64,000 nt of DNA from JAAEPI01 sp964352625 (GCA_964352625.1 CAYGSD010000010.1:1-64000); one strand, 5' to 3'. Shown: positions 9,168-18,447, numbered from the stretch's first letter. The notes: generated by a model from the sequence alone, not told the origin. Made by a program: numbers and translations.

Positions 9168-9674
9168 ATGAAAAAGCTAAACTATCTATGGATGATCGTG
9201 GCGGTGATAGCAATCTCCAGCTGCGGAGCTAGTGAAAAAGACAAGCAAATTGCGGAGTTGGAAGGCAGACTTGCCGCTCTTGAGTCAAGCAAGCCAACTC
9301 CAACGGCGGTAACAAATCCTAATCCAGAACCCGAAGTAAAGCCAGACGGTCCACTTCCATCAATCAACTGGGCTATAGAAGAGCACGATTTTGGAACTAT
9401 CACTGACGGTGATATCGTAGAGCACACGTTCAAATTCACTAACACTGGCGAGGCGCCACTTATCATCTCCAATGCAAAAGCAACCTGTGGTTGTACCGTA
9501 CCTAACTGGCCAAAAGAGCCGATTCCAGTAGGAGGAGAGGGCGAAATCCTGGTGAGATTCAATAGCCGAAACAAGACCGGAAATCAGTCAAAGACCATTA
9601 CAGTTACAGCAAACACTTACCCATCTGACAACAAAGTGCGTATCCGAGCGAACGTTCTTAAAGCGTCAGAATAA
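9168..9674 (+). CDS. DUF1573 domain lipoprotein
   Basis: This 168-residue lipoprotein has a signal peptide ending in the lipobox ISSC (Cys19), a short heptad-like helix (about 24-42), a proline-rich linker and a DUF1573 immunoglobulin-like domain from about residue 65. The pattern HDFGTI, TNTGEAPL and ATCGCT is diagnostic of DUF1573, which is abundant in Bacteroidota envelopes and has no settled function. It precedes yajC by 9 bases, an arrangement I recall as common in this phylum. Confidence 0.85.
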   Translation: MKKLNYLWMIVAVIAISSCGASEKDKQIAELEGRLAALESSKPTPTAVTNPNPEPEVKPDGPLPSINWAIEEHDFGTITDGDIVEHTFKFTNTGEAPLIISNAKATCGCTVPNWPKEPIPVGGEGEILVRFNSRNKTGNQSKTITVTANTYPSDNKVRIRANVLKASE

Positions 9675-9683
9675 TCTAAATCA

Positions 9684-9989
9684 ATGAATACAGTCCTCTT
9701 ACAAGCAGGCGGTGGTGGAACTTCTCAGTTTATTATGCTGGGAGCCATGGTGGTGATTTTTTACATGTTTTTCATCAGGCCGCAACAGAAAAAACAGAAG
9801 AACCAGAAGAATTTCATCAATGAATTGAAGAAAGGCGATATGGTCGTGACCATGGGCGGTATTCATGGAAAAGTCACCGAAGTAACTGACGCCACAATCA
9901 CTATTGATGTGGACAGAGGTACCAAATTGACTCTGGAGAAAAGCTCAGTGTCTCTGGATGCGAGCAAGCGAATAAACGAAGCAAAATAG
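9684..9989 (+). CDS. yajC: preprotein translocase subunit YajC
   Basis: YajC is a small accessory protein of the SecDF-YajC complex that assists protein export through SecYEG. This 101-residue protein has one membrane segment (about 15-33) ending FFIRPQQKKQKN and a cytoplasmic domain with the conserved KKGDMVVTMGGIHGKV pattern. Length and motif are typical. It lies between the DUF1573 lipoprotein and a YbbR-domain protein. Confidence 0.93.
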   Translation: MNTVLLQAGGGGTSQFIMLGAMVVIFYMFFIRPQQKKQKNQKNFINELKKGDMVVTMGGIHGKVTEVTDATITIDVDRGTKLTLEKSSVSLDASKRINEAK

Positions 9990-9999
9990 AAGCTATGTA

Positions 10000-10938
10000 A
10001 TGGCATTCTCGCTGTTTCCTAAGAATCTAAAACAATGGAAGGTAGTGTTGATCGCTTTTTTGGCGGCCACTACCTTCTGGTTTTTTAACTCTCTAAACAA
10101 AGATTACAGCACCAGCTTTAATTACCCAGTTAGCTTCAAGTACAATAGAGACAGCCTGGTTTCAGTAAGAAGATTACCAGAATACGTCTCTCTGGATGTA
10201 ACCTCCGGTGGTTGGAGCCTACTCCGTAAAACCGCCATCTTCAGTCCAAATCCTCTGGAAGTAAACCTTGAAGGTTTCACAGGCAGTAAAGTGCTTTCAT
10301 GGACAGAACTGTTACCCTCATTTAGAGAACAAGTAGGTGACATTGGCATTAATCAGATTTTGCAAGACACCCTGAATTTGCAAATTGAGCCCATCAAGGA
10401 AAAGATGGTTCAGCTCTCTTTAGACTCCTCTCACCTTTCCTTAGCACCCGATTACAGAGTCGTATCCCCTATCAAGCTAGGGAGCCAGTCTGTCTTGCTC
10501 AGTGGTCCGGCCAGTTTCATCGATACGATCCAAAACGAATATTTTCTTAAAATTCAAGAGTCGGGCATTAATGAAGATTTTGAGCGAAATGTGGATGTTT
10601 GGGTGCCCCATCCTAATCTGATAAAGGCTGATCCCGCCTCGGTAGAGGTCACTTTTGAAGTGGCTAAATACGAGTGGGTCGAGATCAGTGTTCCAGTTGA
10701 GGTAATTCGTGATTCCAGATTTTCGCTTGTTTTAGACCAAGAATCTGTGAACGTATTGTTTCTGGCCAGAGAATCGGTGGCTGAGGATTTTCAAGTTTCT
10801 GATTTCGCTGTTATTGCGGACTTGACCCGTCTGCGCCGATCAGATACACTTGTTACTCCTGTTCTGACTACCTACCCAATGGACATCCTGGGGTTAAAGT
10901 TTTCTCCTGAAGTAATCAAACTAAAACCCCGTGAATAA
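10000..10938 (+). CDS. YbbR-like (CdaR-related) domain protein
   Basis: This 312-residue protein has one N-terminal membrane segment (about 14-31) and then YbbR-like beta domains on the outside. In Firmicutes YbbR (CdaR) regulates the diadenylate cyclase CdaA. In Bacteroidota a YbbR protein is often found beside yajC and coaE, as here. No diadenylate cyclase gene is in the window. Its stop overlaps the GTG start of coaE by eight bases. Confidence 0.75.
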   Translation: MAFSLFPKNLKQWKVVLIAFLAATTFWFFNSLNKDYSTSFNYPVSFKYNRDSLVSVRRLPEYVSLDVTSGGWSLLRKTAIFSPNPLEVNLEGFTGSKVLSWTELLPSFREQVGDIGINQILQDTLNLQIEPIKEKMVQLSLDSSHLSLAPDYRVVSPIKLGSQSVLLSGPASFIDTIQNEYFLKIQESGINEDFERNVDVWVPHPNLIKADPASVEVTFEVAKYEWVEISVPVEVIRDSRFSLVLDQESVNVLFLARESVAEDFQVSDFAVIADLTRLRRSDTLVTPVLTTYPMDILGLKFSPEVIKLKPRE

Positions 10939-11542
10939 GCCATTGCTTGTGGGTATTACCGGAGGAATTGGTGCCGGGAAAAGCACGATTGCCAAAATAT
11001 TTTGCATACTTGGCATCCATATTTATGATTCCGATTCTAGGGCCAAGGATTTGATGGTCGAGTCTGACAACATCAAATCGGCGCTCCGAGTACTCTTCGG
11101 AGATGAGTCTTTTGTCGATGGGCGGCTGAACAGAAAATTGATCGCTCAGAAATCTTTTAACGAGCCAAAACTGCTCACTCAATTAAATGAATTGGTTCAC
11201 CCAATAGTCAATGAAGATTTCAAGACTTGGGTGCAGAGCCATTCTAGTGAAAAGTATTTAATCAAAGAGGCGGCATTGCTATTTGAAACAGGGAGCTATA
11301 AACAGTTGGATAAGGTTATGTTAGTTACGGCCCCCGAGGACACTCGTATCAATCGTGTAGTGAGTCGCGACAGCCACAGAACTGAAGAAGACGTGCGAGC
11401 AATCATGGCAAAACAACTTCCAGAAGAAGAAAAGGAAGCGCTTGCTGATGTAGTTTTAAGGAATGATGATAGTGGGTTGATGATCCCGCAAGTACTCAAA
11501 CTCCATGAGCAGTTTTCTAAACAGCAGGTTCTTTCGCAGTAG
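10931..11542 (+). CDS. coaE: dephospho-CoA kinase
   Basis: CoaE phosphorylates the 3'-hydroxyl of dephospho-CoA in the last step of coenzyme A synthesis. The 203-residue protein starts with the P-loop region GITGGIGAGKST (about 8-19), followed by the family pattern IYDSDSRAKDLM and a C-terminal region with RVVSRD. The start is a GTG overlapping the ybbR stop. The 3' end overlaps the pbpC start by 38 bases, so translation of the two is probably coupled. Confidence 0.92.
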   Translation: MNKPLLVGITGGIGAGKSTIAKIFCILGIHIYDSDSRAKDLMVESDNIKSALRVLFGDESFVDGRLNRKLIAQKSFNEPKLLTQLNELVHPIVNEDFKTWVQSHSSEKYLIKEAALLFETGSYKQLDKVMLVTAPEDTRINRVVSRDSHRTEEDVRAIMAKQLPEEEKEALADVVLRNDDSGLMIPQVLKLHEQFSKQQVLSQ

Positions 11543-13814
11543 ACCAATAAGAGGAATACTTTTCATCCTTTTCCTATTTATTTTGGTCATTTTGCTTTGG
11601 CCTTCCAAGCTTCCCAAGTACGAATTCAGTACTATCATCACTGACTCCCACGGCCAACTACTCAGTGCCAAAGTAGCAGCCGATGGCCAATGGCGCTTCC
11701 CCAAGCCAGATTCTGTGCCTCACAGAATTTCCGAATGCATTCGCTACTTTGAAGACGAGTATTTCTATCAGCACCCTGGCGTGAATCCGGTATCCATAGT
11801 GCGGGCAAGCTATCAGAACCTGAAAAAGGGTAGGGTCATCAGTGGTGCCAGTACCATTACGATGCAGATCGCACGCATGGCTGGCAATAATGAGCGAACA
11901 TTTCTCAATAAAATTGGTGAGCTTTTCAAGGCTTTAAAGTTGGACTTGGTTTATTCTAAGGAGGAACTGATGATCCAATACGCTTCCATGGCGCCATTTG
12001 GAGGAAATGTCGTAGGATTAGAGGCTGCCTCCTGGCGATATTTTGGGAGAGCTCCTCACCTTCTTAGCTGGTCAGAATCTGCGACACTAGCAGTGCTCCC
12101 AAATAATCCGGGAGCGATTTTTCCGGGAACTCAGGACTCCCTTTTGATCAAAAAAAGGAATAGACTTCTCACCAAACTTTATTTAAAAAATGTCATTGAT
12201 AAGCAGACCATGCAACTTGCCAAGACCGAACCAATCCCGGACAGACCCATCGCCATTCCAAATAATGCCGGGCATCTATTGACCACCTTTTCTGAAAAGA
12301 ACAACGGCAAAAGACTCAATGCCACCTTGGACCCTTTCTGGCAAGCTCAGGTTTCCAATTTGGCAGAAAACCACCATCAAACCATGATGGCGAATGGTGT
12401 AGAAAACCTAGCGGCTATGGTGGTGGAGCTATCTACCGGTAAAGTCTTGGCCTACAAAGGGAACACCGATGACCAAAAGGCTGATGGCTCTCAGGTGGAT
12501 ATCATCCAAAAGCCCAGAAGTCCGGGCAGTTCGTTGAAGCCTCTGCTTTTCACTGCTGCTCTGGACAAAGGTCTTATTCTCAGAAAGTCATTTCTCCCTG
12601 ACGTTCCCTCATTTTTTGGCGGATTTGCTCCTAAGAATTTCAATCATGGCTACATGGGCGCGGTGAATGCACACGTTGCTTTGTCCCGATCGCTGAACAT
12701 CCCCATAGTGCATTTACTTAAAGCCTATTCTTACGAACAATTCCACCAGGATCTTAAAGAAATTGGCTTTTCCACCCTCAATGAGCCGGCGGGACACTAC
12801 GGACTGACGCTGGTTCTAGGAGGATGCGAAGTGACCATGTGGGATTTGGCTCAAGCGTACTTCTCCATGTTCAGAAAATTATCAGGCCAGCAAAATTTCA
12901 ACATCCATTTTGACCATTCGGAGGTGGCCAGAAAGGAAGTTGAATTCGGAGAAGATGCCATCTGGCAGACGTTCTTCACCATGACCTCATTGGCACGACC
13001 GGAAGGTGAGAAATCATGGCGTTCGTTCAGCTCATCTCAGCTCATCTCATGGAAGACAGGCACCAGTCATGGCTTTCGGGATGCTTGGGCAGTGGGCCTG
13101 AACGGGGAGGTGCTGGTGCTGGTCTGGGTGGGAAATGCCGATGGAGAAGGGCGAGCCGATCTTACGGGCATCAAGGCAGCCGCTCCTCTCATGCATTCGA
13201 TCATGAGGTTATCAGACAGTGATCCGAGTTGGCTGGAAGACCTGAAGCCTTTTATGAGGAAGGCAAACGTATGTGAGGTTTCGGGGATGCTTGCCAATGA
13301 GTTTTGTCCGAGCTCCGAGCAAGAGGTAACGAGCAATTCAGAAAATTCTGGGTTGTGTACGTATCACAAAAATCTAATTCTAGACTCGTCCGAATTGTAT
13401 CGAATCACGAGCGACTGCTATCCTCTGGCCAAATCTGTTGAAAAACCCTTCCTGATATTGCCGTCCATTCAGGGCTTTTACTATGAACAATCTTTTACTG
13501 ATTATGTGGGCTTACCACCACTTCACCCTGATTGTTCCGATAACATCAACCCCATCGGCATCATTTACCCGAACCCCAACAGCAGGGTGTTCATTCCGAA
13601 AGAAATCACGGGAGAAACAGGCCGTGTTGTATTCCACGCCACTCACCAATCCGAGAATTCAACGCTTTACTGGCACCTCGATGAAAACTACCTTGGGACA
13701 ACTAAAGAGGATCACCAAATGAGTGCATGGCTACCTCCCGGAAATCACATGCTCACGGTCATGGATGAAAATGGAAATAATGCAACTCGCAGCTTTGAGG
13801 TGGTGGGGGAGTAG
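11505..13814 (+). CDS. pbpC: penicillin-binding protein 1C
   Basis: This is a bifunctional class A penicillin-binding protein of 769 residues. A membrane anchor lies at about 15-32. The glycosyltransferase (GT51) motif EDEYFYQHPG starts at residue 83 and SGASTITMQIARM at 113-125. The transpeptidase domain has SSLK at 342-345 and KTGTS at 517-521. A C-terminal domain (about 660-769) matches the extension of PBP1C proteins. It polymerises and crosslinks peptidoglycan at the inner membrane. PBP1C genes are often beside an alpha-2-macroglobulin gene, but none is present here. Its start lies inside coaE. Confidence 0.9.
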   Translation: MSSFLNSRFFRSRPIRGILFILFLFILVILLWPSKLPKYEFSTIITDSHGQLLSAKVAADGQWRFPKPDSVPHRISECIRYFEDEYFYQHPGVNPVSIVRASYQNLKKGRVISGASTITMQIARMAGNNERTFLNKIGELFKALKLDLVYSKEELMIQYASMAPFGGNVVGLEAASWRYFGRAPHLLSWSESATLAVLPNNPGAIFPGTQDSLLIKKRNRLLTKLYLKNVIDKQTMQLAKTEPIPDRPIAIPNNAGHLLTTFSEKNNGKRLNATLDPFWQAQVSNLAENHHQTMMANGVENLAAMVVELSTGKVLAYKGNTDDQKADGSQVDIIQKPRSPGSSLKPLLFTAALDKGLILRKSFLPDVPSFFGGFAPKNFNHGYMGAVNAHVALSRSLNIPIVHLLKAYSYEQFHQDLKEIGFSTLNEPAGHYGLTLVLGGCEVTMWDLAQAYFSMFRKLSGQQNFNIHFDHSEVARKEVEFGEDAIWQTFFTMTSLARPEGEKSWRSFSSSQLISWKTGTSHGFRDAWAVGLNGEVLVLVWVGNADGEGRADLTGIKAAAPLMHSIMRLSDSDPSWLEDLKPFMRKANVCEVSGMLANEFCPSSEQEVTSNSENSGLCTYHKNLILDSSELYRITSDCYPLAKSVEKPFLILPSIQGFYYEQSFTDYVGLPPLHPDCSDNINPIGIIYPNPNSRVFIPKEITGETGRVVFHATHQSENSTLYWHLDENYLGTTKEDHQMSAWLPPGNHMLTVMDENGNNATRSFEVVGE

Positions 13815-13892
13815 CTCAACCACTCATCATTTTCTTGGTTGCCTATTGAGTGCCTTGAATTAACTTAACTGTTCCAATAAACCAAAAATCTA

Positions 13893-16328
13893 ATGAAGAG
13901 AATCATAATCACTGTCTTGGTATGCGGACTTTTATTCGCAGTTCCTCAGGACACATTCGCCCAGAAAAAGAAAAAAAAGGGAGAGGAAACAACCACCCCG
14001 GAAAAACCAAAAAAGAAGGGTAGTCTCAAAGACTACAAGGAAGTTATTACCTCAGATGCCATCTCGGATGAGGGGCTTTTTACCATTCATAAAGTAGAGG
14101 ACAAGTACTATTTCGAAATGCCAAATGACCTATTGGATAAAGAAATTCTGATTGTAAGTAGAATCTCTGGCCATGTGAAAGGACTAAACTTTGGTGGAGC
14201 CGGTATGAAGTCTCGGCCACAGCAAGTCATCAGATTCCAACGACTGGACAATCAAATCCTGATGAGATCAGTGTCTTACAATAGCGTCGCTGATGAGAAC
14301 CTACCTATTTATACCTCAGTTCGGAACAACAACTTTGAGCCTATAGTCATGGCGTTCAAAGTTGAAACAATTTCTTCCGATTCATCTTCGGTGGTCTTTG
14401 AGGTTAACGAGCTATTTACCACCGATGTGGATATGATTGGCCCACTTCGAGGTTCGCAAAAGAGGGATTTTGGAATAAAAGGGCTGGATAAGTCAAGATC
14501 CGTGATACTTGGGATGAAATCGTTTCCAGAGAACGTCCTGATCAACCATGTCTTGACCTTTAGAGGAGACGATCTTCCCGATAATCAACTGACCGGAACC
14601 ATGTCTATTGGGATGACCCAATCAATGATCCTATTGCCTAGTGATCCAATGGTGCCCAGATATTACGATGAAAGAGTAGGCTATTTTTCTTTGCAACAGT
14701 TGGATTATGGAGTTGAAGAGCAAAGAGCAGCCACCAGAAGGTACATAACCAAATGGCGACTTGAACCATCGGACTGGGATGCTTACAACCGCGGCGAAGC
14801 AGTGGAGCCAGTAAAACCAATTGTCTACTATATTGATGCAGCTACTCCAGATAAATGGAAGCCATTCATCAAACAAGGGGTAGATGATTGGCAAGATGCT
14901 TTCGAAAAAGCCGGATTCAAGAATGCCATTAGAGGAGAATATGCTCCAACCGATGATCCCGATTGGAGCCCGGAAGACGTTCGATACTCTGTAATCAGGT
15001 ACATAGCTACCGACATTCAAAATGCCCAAGGGCCCCACGTACATGATCCGAGAACTGGAGAAATTTTGGAGAGTGATATCCTTTGGTATCACAATGTGAT
15101 GAACCTTCTAAGAAACTGGTTCTTCGTTCAAACTGCAGCTGTGAATCCAGCCGCTAGAAGCATTCAATTTGAGGATGAATTAATGGGCCAGTTGATTCGA
15201 TTTGTGGCCGCTCACGAGGTAGGACACACGCTCGGCCTTCCCCACAACATGGGCTCTAGTGTCGCCTATCCAGTGGATTCGCTGCGCTCACCAACCTTCA
15301 CCGCCACGCATGGCACTGCTCCATCTATAATGGACTATGCCAGATTTAACTACATCGCTCAACCAGGGGACGGGGTGACTAATTTCTACCCAGGAATTGG
15401 TGAGTACGATGATTGGTCCATCTACTATGGGTACAAGATGAACCCAAATATCAACAGGGCCGATGACGAAGAAACTATTCTGAACCAGTGGATAGTAGAA
15501 AAAGCGGGCAAACCAGAATTCAGGTACGGTCGTCAAAGAGGATTGCCACTCGATCCTACCGCCCAAACGGAAGACTTGGGGGATGATAGTATGAGAGCAA
15601 GTGAGTTAGGTATTGCCAATCTCAAAAGAATAAGAGAGAAGCTCATGGAATGGGGGACCGAGGAAGGGAAAAACTATGAGGATCTCAGCGAATTATACCT
15701 GAACGTAATTGGTCAGTACAACCGATACATGGGACACGTGATGTCCAATGTGGGCGGAGTGACAGAATATTTCAAAACATCCGACGAGGATGGACTTGTA
15801 TATGAACATGCCTCCAAGGATAAGCAATCCAGAGCGGTTAAGTTTTTGAACGAACAGCTTTTCGAAACCCCCAACTGGATGATCGATGGAGCCATACTTG
15901 GTCGGATTGAAGATTCGGGGAATGTGGACAGAATCAGATCCATGCAAGTGCGAACACTGAATCGTCTACTAGCCAATGACCGCCTCATGCGAATGGTTGA
16001 CAATGAGGCCATCAACGGATCCGATGCTTATACCTCAAGTACACTTTTTAGTGATCTGAGAAAAGGCATATGGTCAGAGATGAGTTCAGGTAAGAAGATC
16101 GATACGTACCGACGTAATCTTCAAAAGTCTCACATTGACCGATTAATTGAATTGATGAACGAAGAGGATGACGAGTATAAAAACTCGGATATTCCTTCCA
16201 TAACTAGGGCTAACTTAGTGGCTCTTCAATCTTCTATCAGAAGTGGCATTGGCAGACAGTCTGGAGTGGCAAGAGATCATCTGAATGATTGTCAGGAACG
16301 AATTAAATTTGCACTTGAAAACGATTGA
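13893..16328 (+). CDS. secreted zinc metalloprotease (DUF5117/DUF5118 type, metzincin-like)
   Basis: The protein has 811 residues with a signal peptide ending near TFAQ (residue 24), then a lysine-rich stretch (about 25-48). The zinc motif HEVGHTLGLPH is at residues 441-451 and a Met-turn-like SIMDYAR at about 478-484, the arrangement of metzincins. The overall pattern matches the large Bacteroidota zinc-dependent metalloproteases with DUF5117 and DUF5118 domains. Substrates are unknown. It stands alone, 78 bases after pbpC, and ends at a strong rho-independent terminator. Confidence 0.85.
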   Translation: MKRIIITVLVCGLLFAVPQDTFAQKKKKKGEETTTPEKPKKKGSLKDYKEVITSDAISDEGLFTIHKVEDKYYFEMPNDLLDKEILIVSRISGHVKGLNFGGAGMKSRPQQVIRFQRLDNQILMRSVSYNSVADENLPIYTSVRNNNFEPIVMAFKVETISSDSSSVVFEVNELFTTDVDMIGPLRGSQKRDFGIKGLDKSRSVILGMKSFPENVLINHVLTFRGDDLPDNQLTGTMSIGMTQSMILLPSDPMVPRYYDERVGYFSLQQLDYGVEEQRAATRRYITKWRLEPSDWDAYNRGEAVEPVKPIVYYIDAATPDKWKPFIKQGVDDWQDAFEKAGFKNAIRGEYAPTDDPDWSPEDVRYSVIRYIATDIQNAQGPHVHDPRTGEILESDILWYHNVMNLLRNWFFVQTAAVNPAARSIQFEDELMGQLIRFVAAHEVGHTLGLPHNMGSSVAYPVDSLRSPTFTATHGTAPSIMDYARFNYIAQPGDGVTNFYPGIGEYDDWSIYYGYKMNPNINRADDEETILNQWIVEKAGKPEFRYGRQRGLPLDPTAQTEDLGDDSMRASELGIANLKRIREKLMEWGTEEGKNYEDLSELYLNVIGQYNRYMGHVMSNVGGVTEYFKTSDEDGLVYEHASKDKQSRAVKFLNEQLFETPNWMIDGAILGRIEDSGNVDRIRSMQVRTLNRLLANDRLMRMVDNEAINGSDAYTSSTLFSDLRKGIWSEMSSGKKIDTYRRNLQKSHIDRLIELMNEEDDEYKNSDIPSITRANLVALQSSIRSGIGRQSGVARDHLNDCQERIKFALEND

Positions 16329-16350
16329 TTAGCATCACATAATCATAATG

Positions 16351-16379
16351 AATCCCGGGTTATACTCGGGATTTTTTTA
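16351..16379 (+). terminator. rho-independent terminator
   Basis: AATCCCG at 16351-16357 pairs with CGGGATT at 16367-16373 around a nine-base loop and runs into a T tract. It lies 23 bases after the metalloprotease stop, just before the end of the convergent nadD gene. The T tract is on the plus-strand side only, so it terminates rightward transcription. Confidence 0.85.
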
Positions 16380-16949
16380 TCTAAAATACCCCCTACCCTC
16401 AATCAACTCACGCACCCCCTCTGGCACAAGGTATTTTATCGACCGATTCTCCCGTATCATTTTACGCAGAAGCGTTGCAGAAATATCCATTTCGGGAGCT
16501 TCGATTTTTACAACTGATGGATGATCAACTAGCTCAGTAGGTTGGGCATTTGGTCTGGGGTAAACCAATAATCCGTATCTCTCCAAAATGACTTCATGGT
16601 TCTTCCATTTTGGAAATGAAGCCAAATTATCTTCTCCAATGATTAGCTTGAAATCATAGTCGGGGTACTGCTCTGAAAGATACGTCAGTGTATCAATCGT
16701 GTAGCTGGGCCTTGGCATGGAAAACTCGACATTAGAGGCATGGAAATGATAATCATCGTGAATGGCCTCTCGAACCAAGTCCAGTCGGTCGTGCTCTGAA
16801 AGCAGGTTATTATTCTTTTTGAAAGGATTTTGAGGTGAGACGATAAACCAAATTCTGTCCAGATCAGTCGATTCGTAAATTACACTGGCAATGATCATAT
16901 GCCCTGTATGAATGGGATTGAACGAGCCAAAAAACAAACCTACCTTCAT
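16377..16949 (-). CDS. nadD: nicotinate-nucleotide adenylyltransferase
   Basis: NadD adenylates nicotinate mononucleotide to deamido-NAD in NAD synthesis. The 190-residue protein opens with the nucleotidyltransferase motif GSFNPIHTGH (residues 8-17) and carries the C-terminal pattern ISATLLRKMI, corresponding to the ISSTxxR motif. Its ATG overlaps the gmk stop by four bases, so it is the last gene of a sigma factor/anti-sigma/gmk/nadD group. Confidence 0.93.
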   Translation of the reverse strand: MKVGLFFGSFNPIHTGHMIIASVIYESTDLDRIWFIVSPQNPFKKNNNLLSEHDRLDLVREAIHDDYHFHASNVEFSMPRPSYTIDTLTYLSEQYPDYDFKLIIGEDNLASFPKWKNHEVILERYGLLVYPRPNAQPTELVDHPSVVKIEAPEMDISATLLRKMIRENRSIKYLVPEGVRELIEGRGYFR

Positions 16950-17512
16950 GATCTTAAGAACTTTTCGACGGTTTCCTCCGCCTCCTGCAAGGCATGCTCC
17001 AAAGTGTCATTTACTATGACCTTGTCAAACTCCGCCTCAAATTTCATTTCTAAACTCGCCTTGTCCAATCTTTTTTGGAGGCTTTCTTTACTCTCCGTTC
17101 CCCTTGCCTCTAGTCTTGTTCGAAGGGTTTCCAAATCCTTCACTTTAATAAAAACTCCAAGTGCCTTATCTCCAAAAATTTTCTTCAGATTCACCGCTCC
17201 GTACACCTCTACATCAAATACCACCACCTTAGACTCAGACCATATTCGTTCCACCTCGGATTTTAATGTTCCGTACTTAGAGCCTGAATAAACCTCTTCC
17301 CACTCAATAAATTCATCCGCCTCAATCTTTGCATTGAATGTCTCCGGAGACAAAAAGTAATAATCCTTTTTATCTATTTCGTAATATCTCTTTTCTCTTG
17401 TGGTGGCAGAGACCGAAAAGCAAAGCTGAGGGAACTCGGTAAGTAAGTGACGAACGATTGTGGTCTTTCCTGATCCGGATGGAGCTGAGAAAATGAGGGC
17501 TTTATTTGACAT
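16946..17512 (-). CDS. gmk: guanylate kinase
   Basis: Gmk converts GMP to GDP with ATP. The 188-residue protein begins with the P-loop SAPSGSGKTT (about 9-18) and has the GMP-binding pattern SVSATTREKR with YYFLSPETF. Length is usual. It overlaps the upstream zinc-binding protein gene by 11 bases and nadD by four, indicating one translationally coupled operon that begins with the sigma factor at 18384. Confidence 0.93.
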   Translation of the reverse strand: MSNKALIFSAPSGSGKTTIVRHLLTEFPQLCFSVSATTREKRYYEIDKKDYYFLSPETFNAKIEADEFIEWEEVYSGSKYGTLKSEVERIWSESKVVVFDVEVYGAVNLKKIFGDKALGVFIKVKDLETLRTRLEARGTESKESLQKRLDKASLEMKFEAEFDKVIVNDTLEHALQEAEETVEKFLRS

Positions 17513-17756
17513 TCTTTGAGCTCTGAAGAATTTTGGATTTGATAGAACTAGCCAATCCTTCTGGTAAAGGCTGCTTTTCCAGCTTTTTCTTCAATAAGGT
17601 CCTCACCTGTTGTTCAAGCTCGTATTCGCGCAAACAACAGCTACACTGTTCTAGATGATCCAGTAGGTATTTTTCATCCTCAGGGGTCGCCTCATGGTCG
17701 AGAATTTGTCTGACGATGAACAAATACTTTTCTAAATCACTGCATTGACTACTCAT
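17502..17756 (-). CDS. soluble zinc-binding anti-sigma factor candidate (ZAS/RsrA-like)
   Basis: The 84-residue protein has no membrane segment. It carries the anti-sigma zinc motif HxxxCxxC (His34, Cys38, Cys41, with an extra Cys40) and a further cysteine at position 5. RsrA of Streptomyces uses a comparable N-terminal cysteine plus HxxxCxxC as a zinc-bound thiol switch. The gene starts 34 bases after an ECF sigma gene, the normal arrangement of a sigma/anti-sigma pair. That it inhibits this sigma factor, and that it senses redox state, is inference. It overlaps gmk by 11 bases. Confidence 0.7.
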   Translation of the reverse strand: MSSQCSDLEKYLFIVRQILDHEATPEDEKYLLDHLEQCSCCLREYELEQQVRTLLKKKLEKQPLPEGLASSIKSKILQSSKNVK

Positions 17757-17790
17757 CTTGCTGGATTGTTTCGCAGCAAAGAAACAATAT

Positions 17791-18384
17791 TTAGTAGCCC
17801 ATGTGTTCCGCGTAACCAGATAATTTTTCCTTTATCAAGTTTCGAGCTCTGTGCAAACGGGATCTAACCGTACCGATTGGGATGTCAAGAATCTTAGCCA
17901 TTTCCTCGTAAGTGAAGCCTTCAAGGTCACAAAGAATGATTACTGTTCGGAAGTCAACAGGCAGGGAATTCAAAGCAATGGTCACTTCATCTCCCATCAT
18001 ATCCTTTACCGTCTCCACTCGCATATCCACAGTGTGGTTAGCATCCGTATCGTCTGAGTTGTAATAATTCTCAACTTCTTGATAATCTACTTTTGATGGC
18101 TGCTTGCTCTTTTTACGGTAGTCATTTATGAAACTATTTTTTAGGATTCGGTACAGCCAAGCCTTTGCGTTAGTGCCTTGTTGAAAAGACTTGACGAACC
18201 GATATGCCTTCATGAAAGTCTCCTGTACCAAATCCTTTGCCTCATCTTCATCATAGGTAAGACGATACGCAAAGTTGTACATAGCATCAAGGTGCGGCAT
18301 GAACTCACGTTCAAATATCCCGACCTTCTGGCTATCAGTGTAATCGAATCTGCGTGGTTGCTTTATTTCTTGTGTGACTTCCAT
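17791..18384 (-). CDS. ECF-type RNA polymerase sigma factor
   Basis: This 197-residue sigma-70 family protein has region 2 (FMPHLDAMYNFAYRLTYDEDEAKDLVQETF pattern, about 28-58) and region 4 (LPVDFRTVIILCDLEGFTYEEMA with GTVRSRLHRARNL, about 135-190). It lacks regions 1 and 3, as ECF factors do. The frame is open to 18429, but a promoter-like element at 18417-18447 would lie inside that extension, so the ATG at 18382-18384 is used. The downstream soluble zinc protein suggests a SigR/RsrA-like pair. The C-terminus ends YAEHMGY. Confidence 0.88.
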   Translation of the reverse strand: MEVTQEIKQPRRFDYTDSQKVGIFEREFMPHLDAMYNFAYRLTYDEDEAKDLVQETFMKAYRFVKSFQQGTNAKAWLYRILKNSFINDYRKKSKQPSKVDYQEVENYYNSDDTDANHTVDMRVETVKDMMGDEVTIALNSLPVDFRTVIILCDLEGFTYEEMAKILDIPIGTVRSRLHRARNLIKEKLSGYAEHMGY

Positions 18385-18416
18385 ATTTTTTCGTGTAGGT
18401 ACATCGATGAACGTAA

Positions 18417-18447
18417 CGAAGATAAACAAGTTGTGTTAATTGTCCAA
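18417..18447 (-). promoter_or_regulatory. putative promoter of the sigma factor operon
   Basis: Read on the minus strand, TTGG (18444-18447) is followed after 19 bases by TATCTTCG (18417-18424), close to the Bacteroidota -33 TTTG and -7 TAnnTTTG elements. It places the transcript start about 25 bases before the ATG at 18384. Confidence 0.45.
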
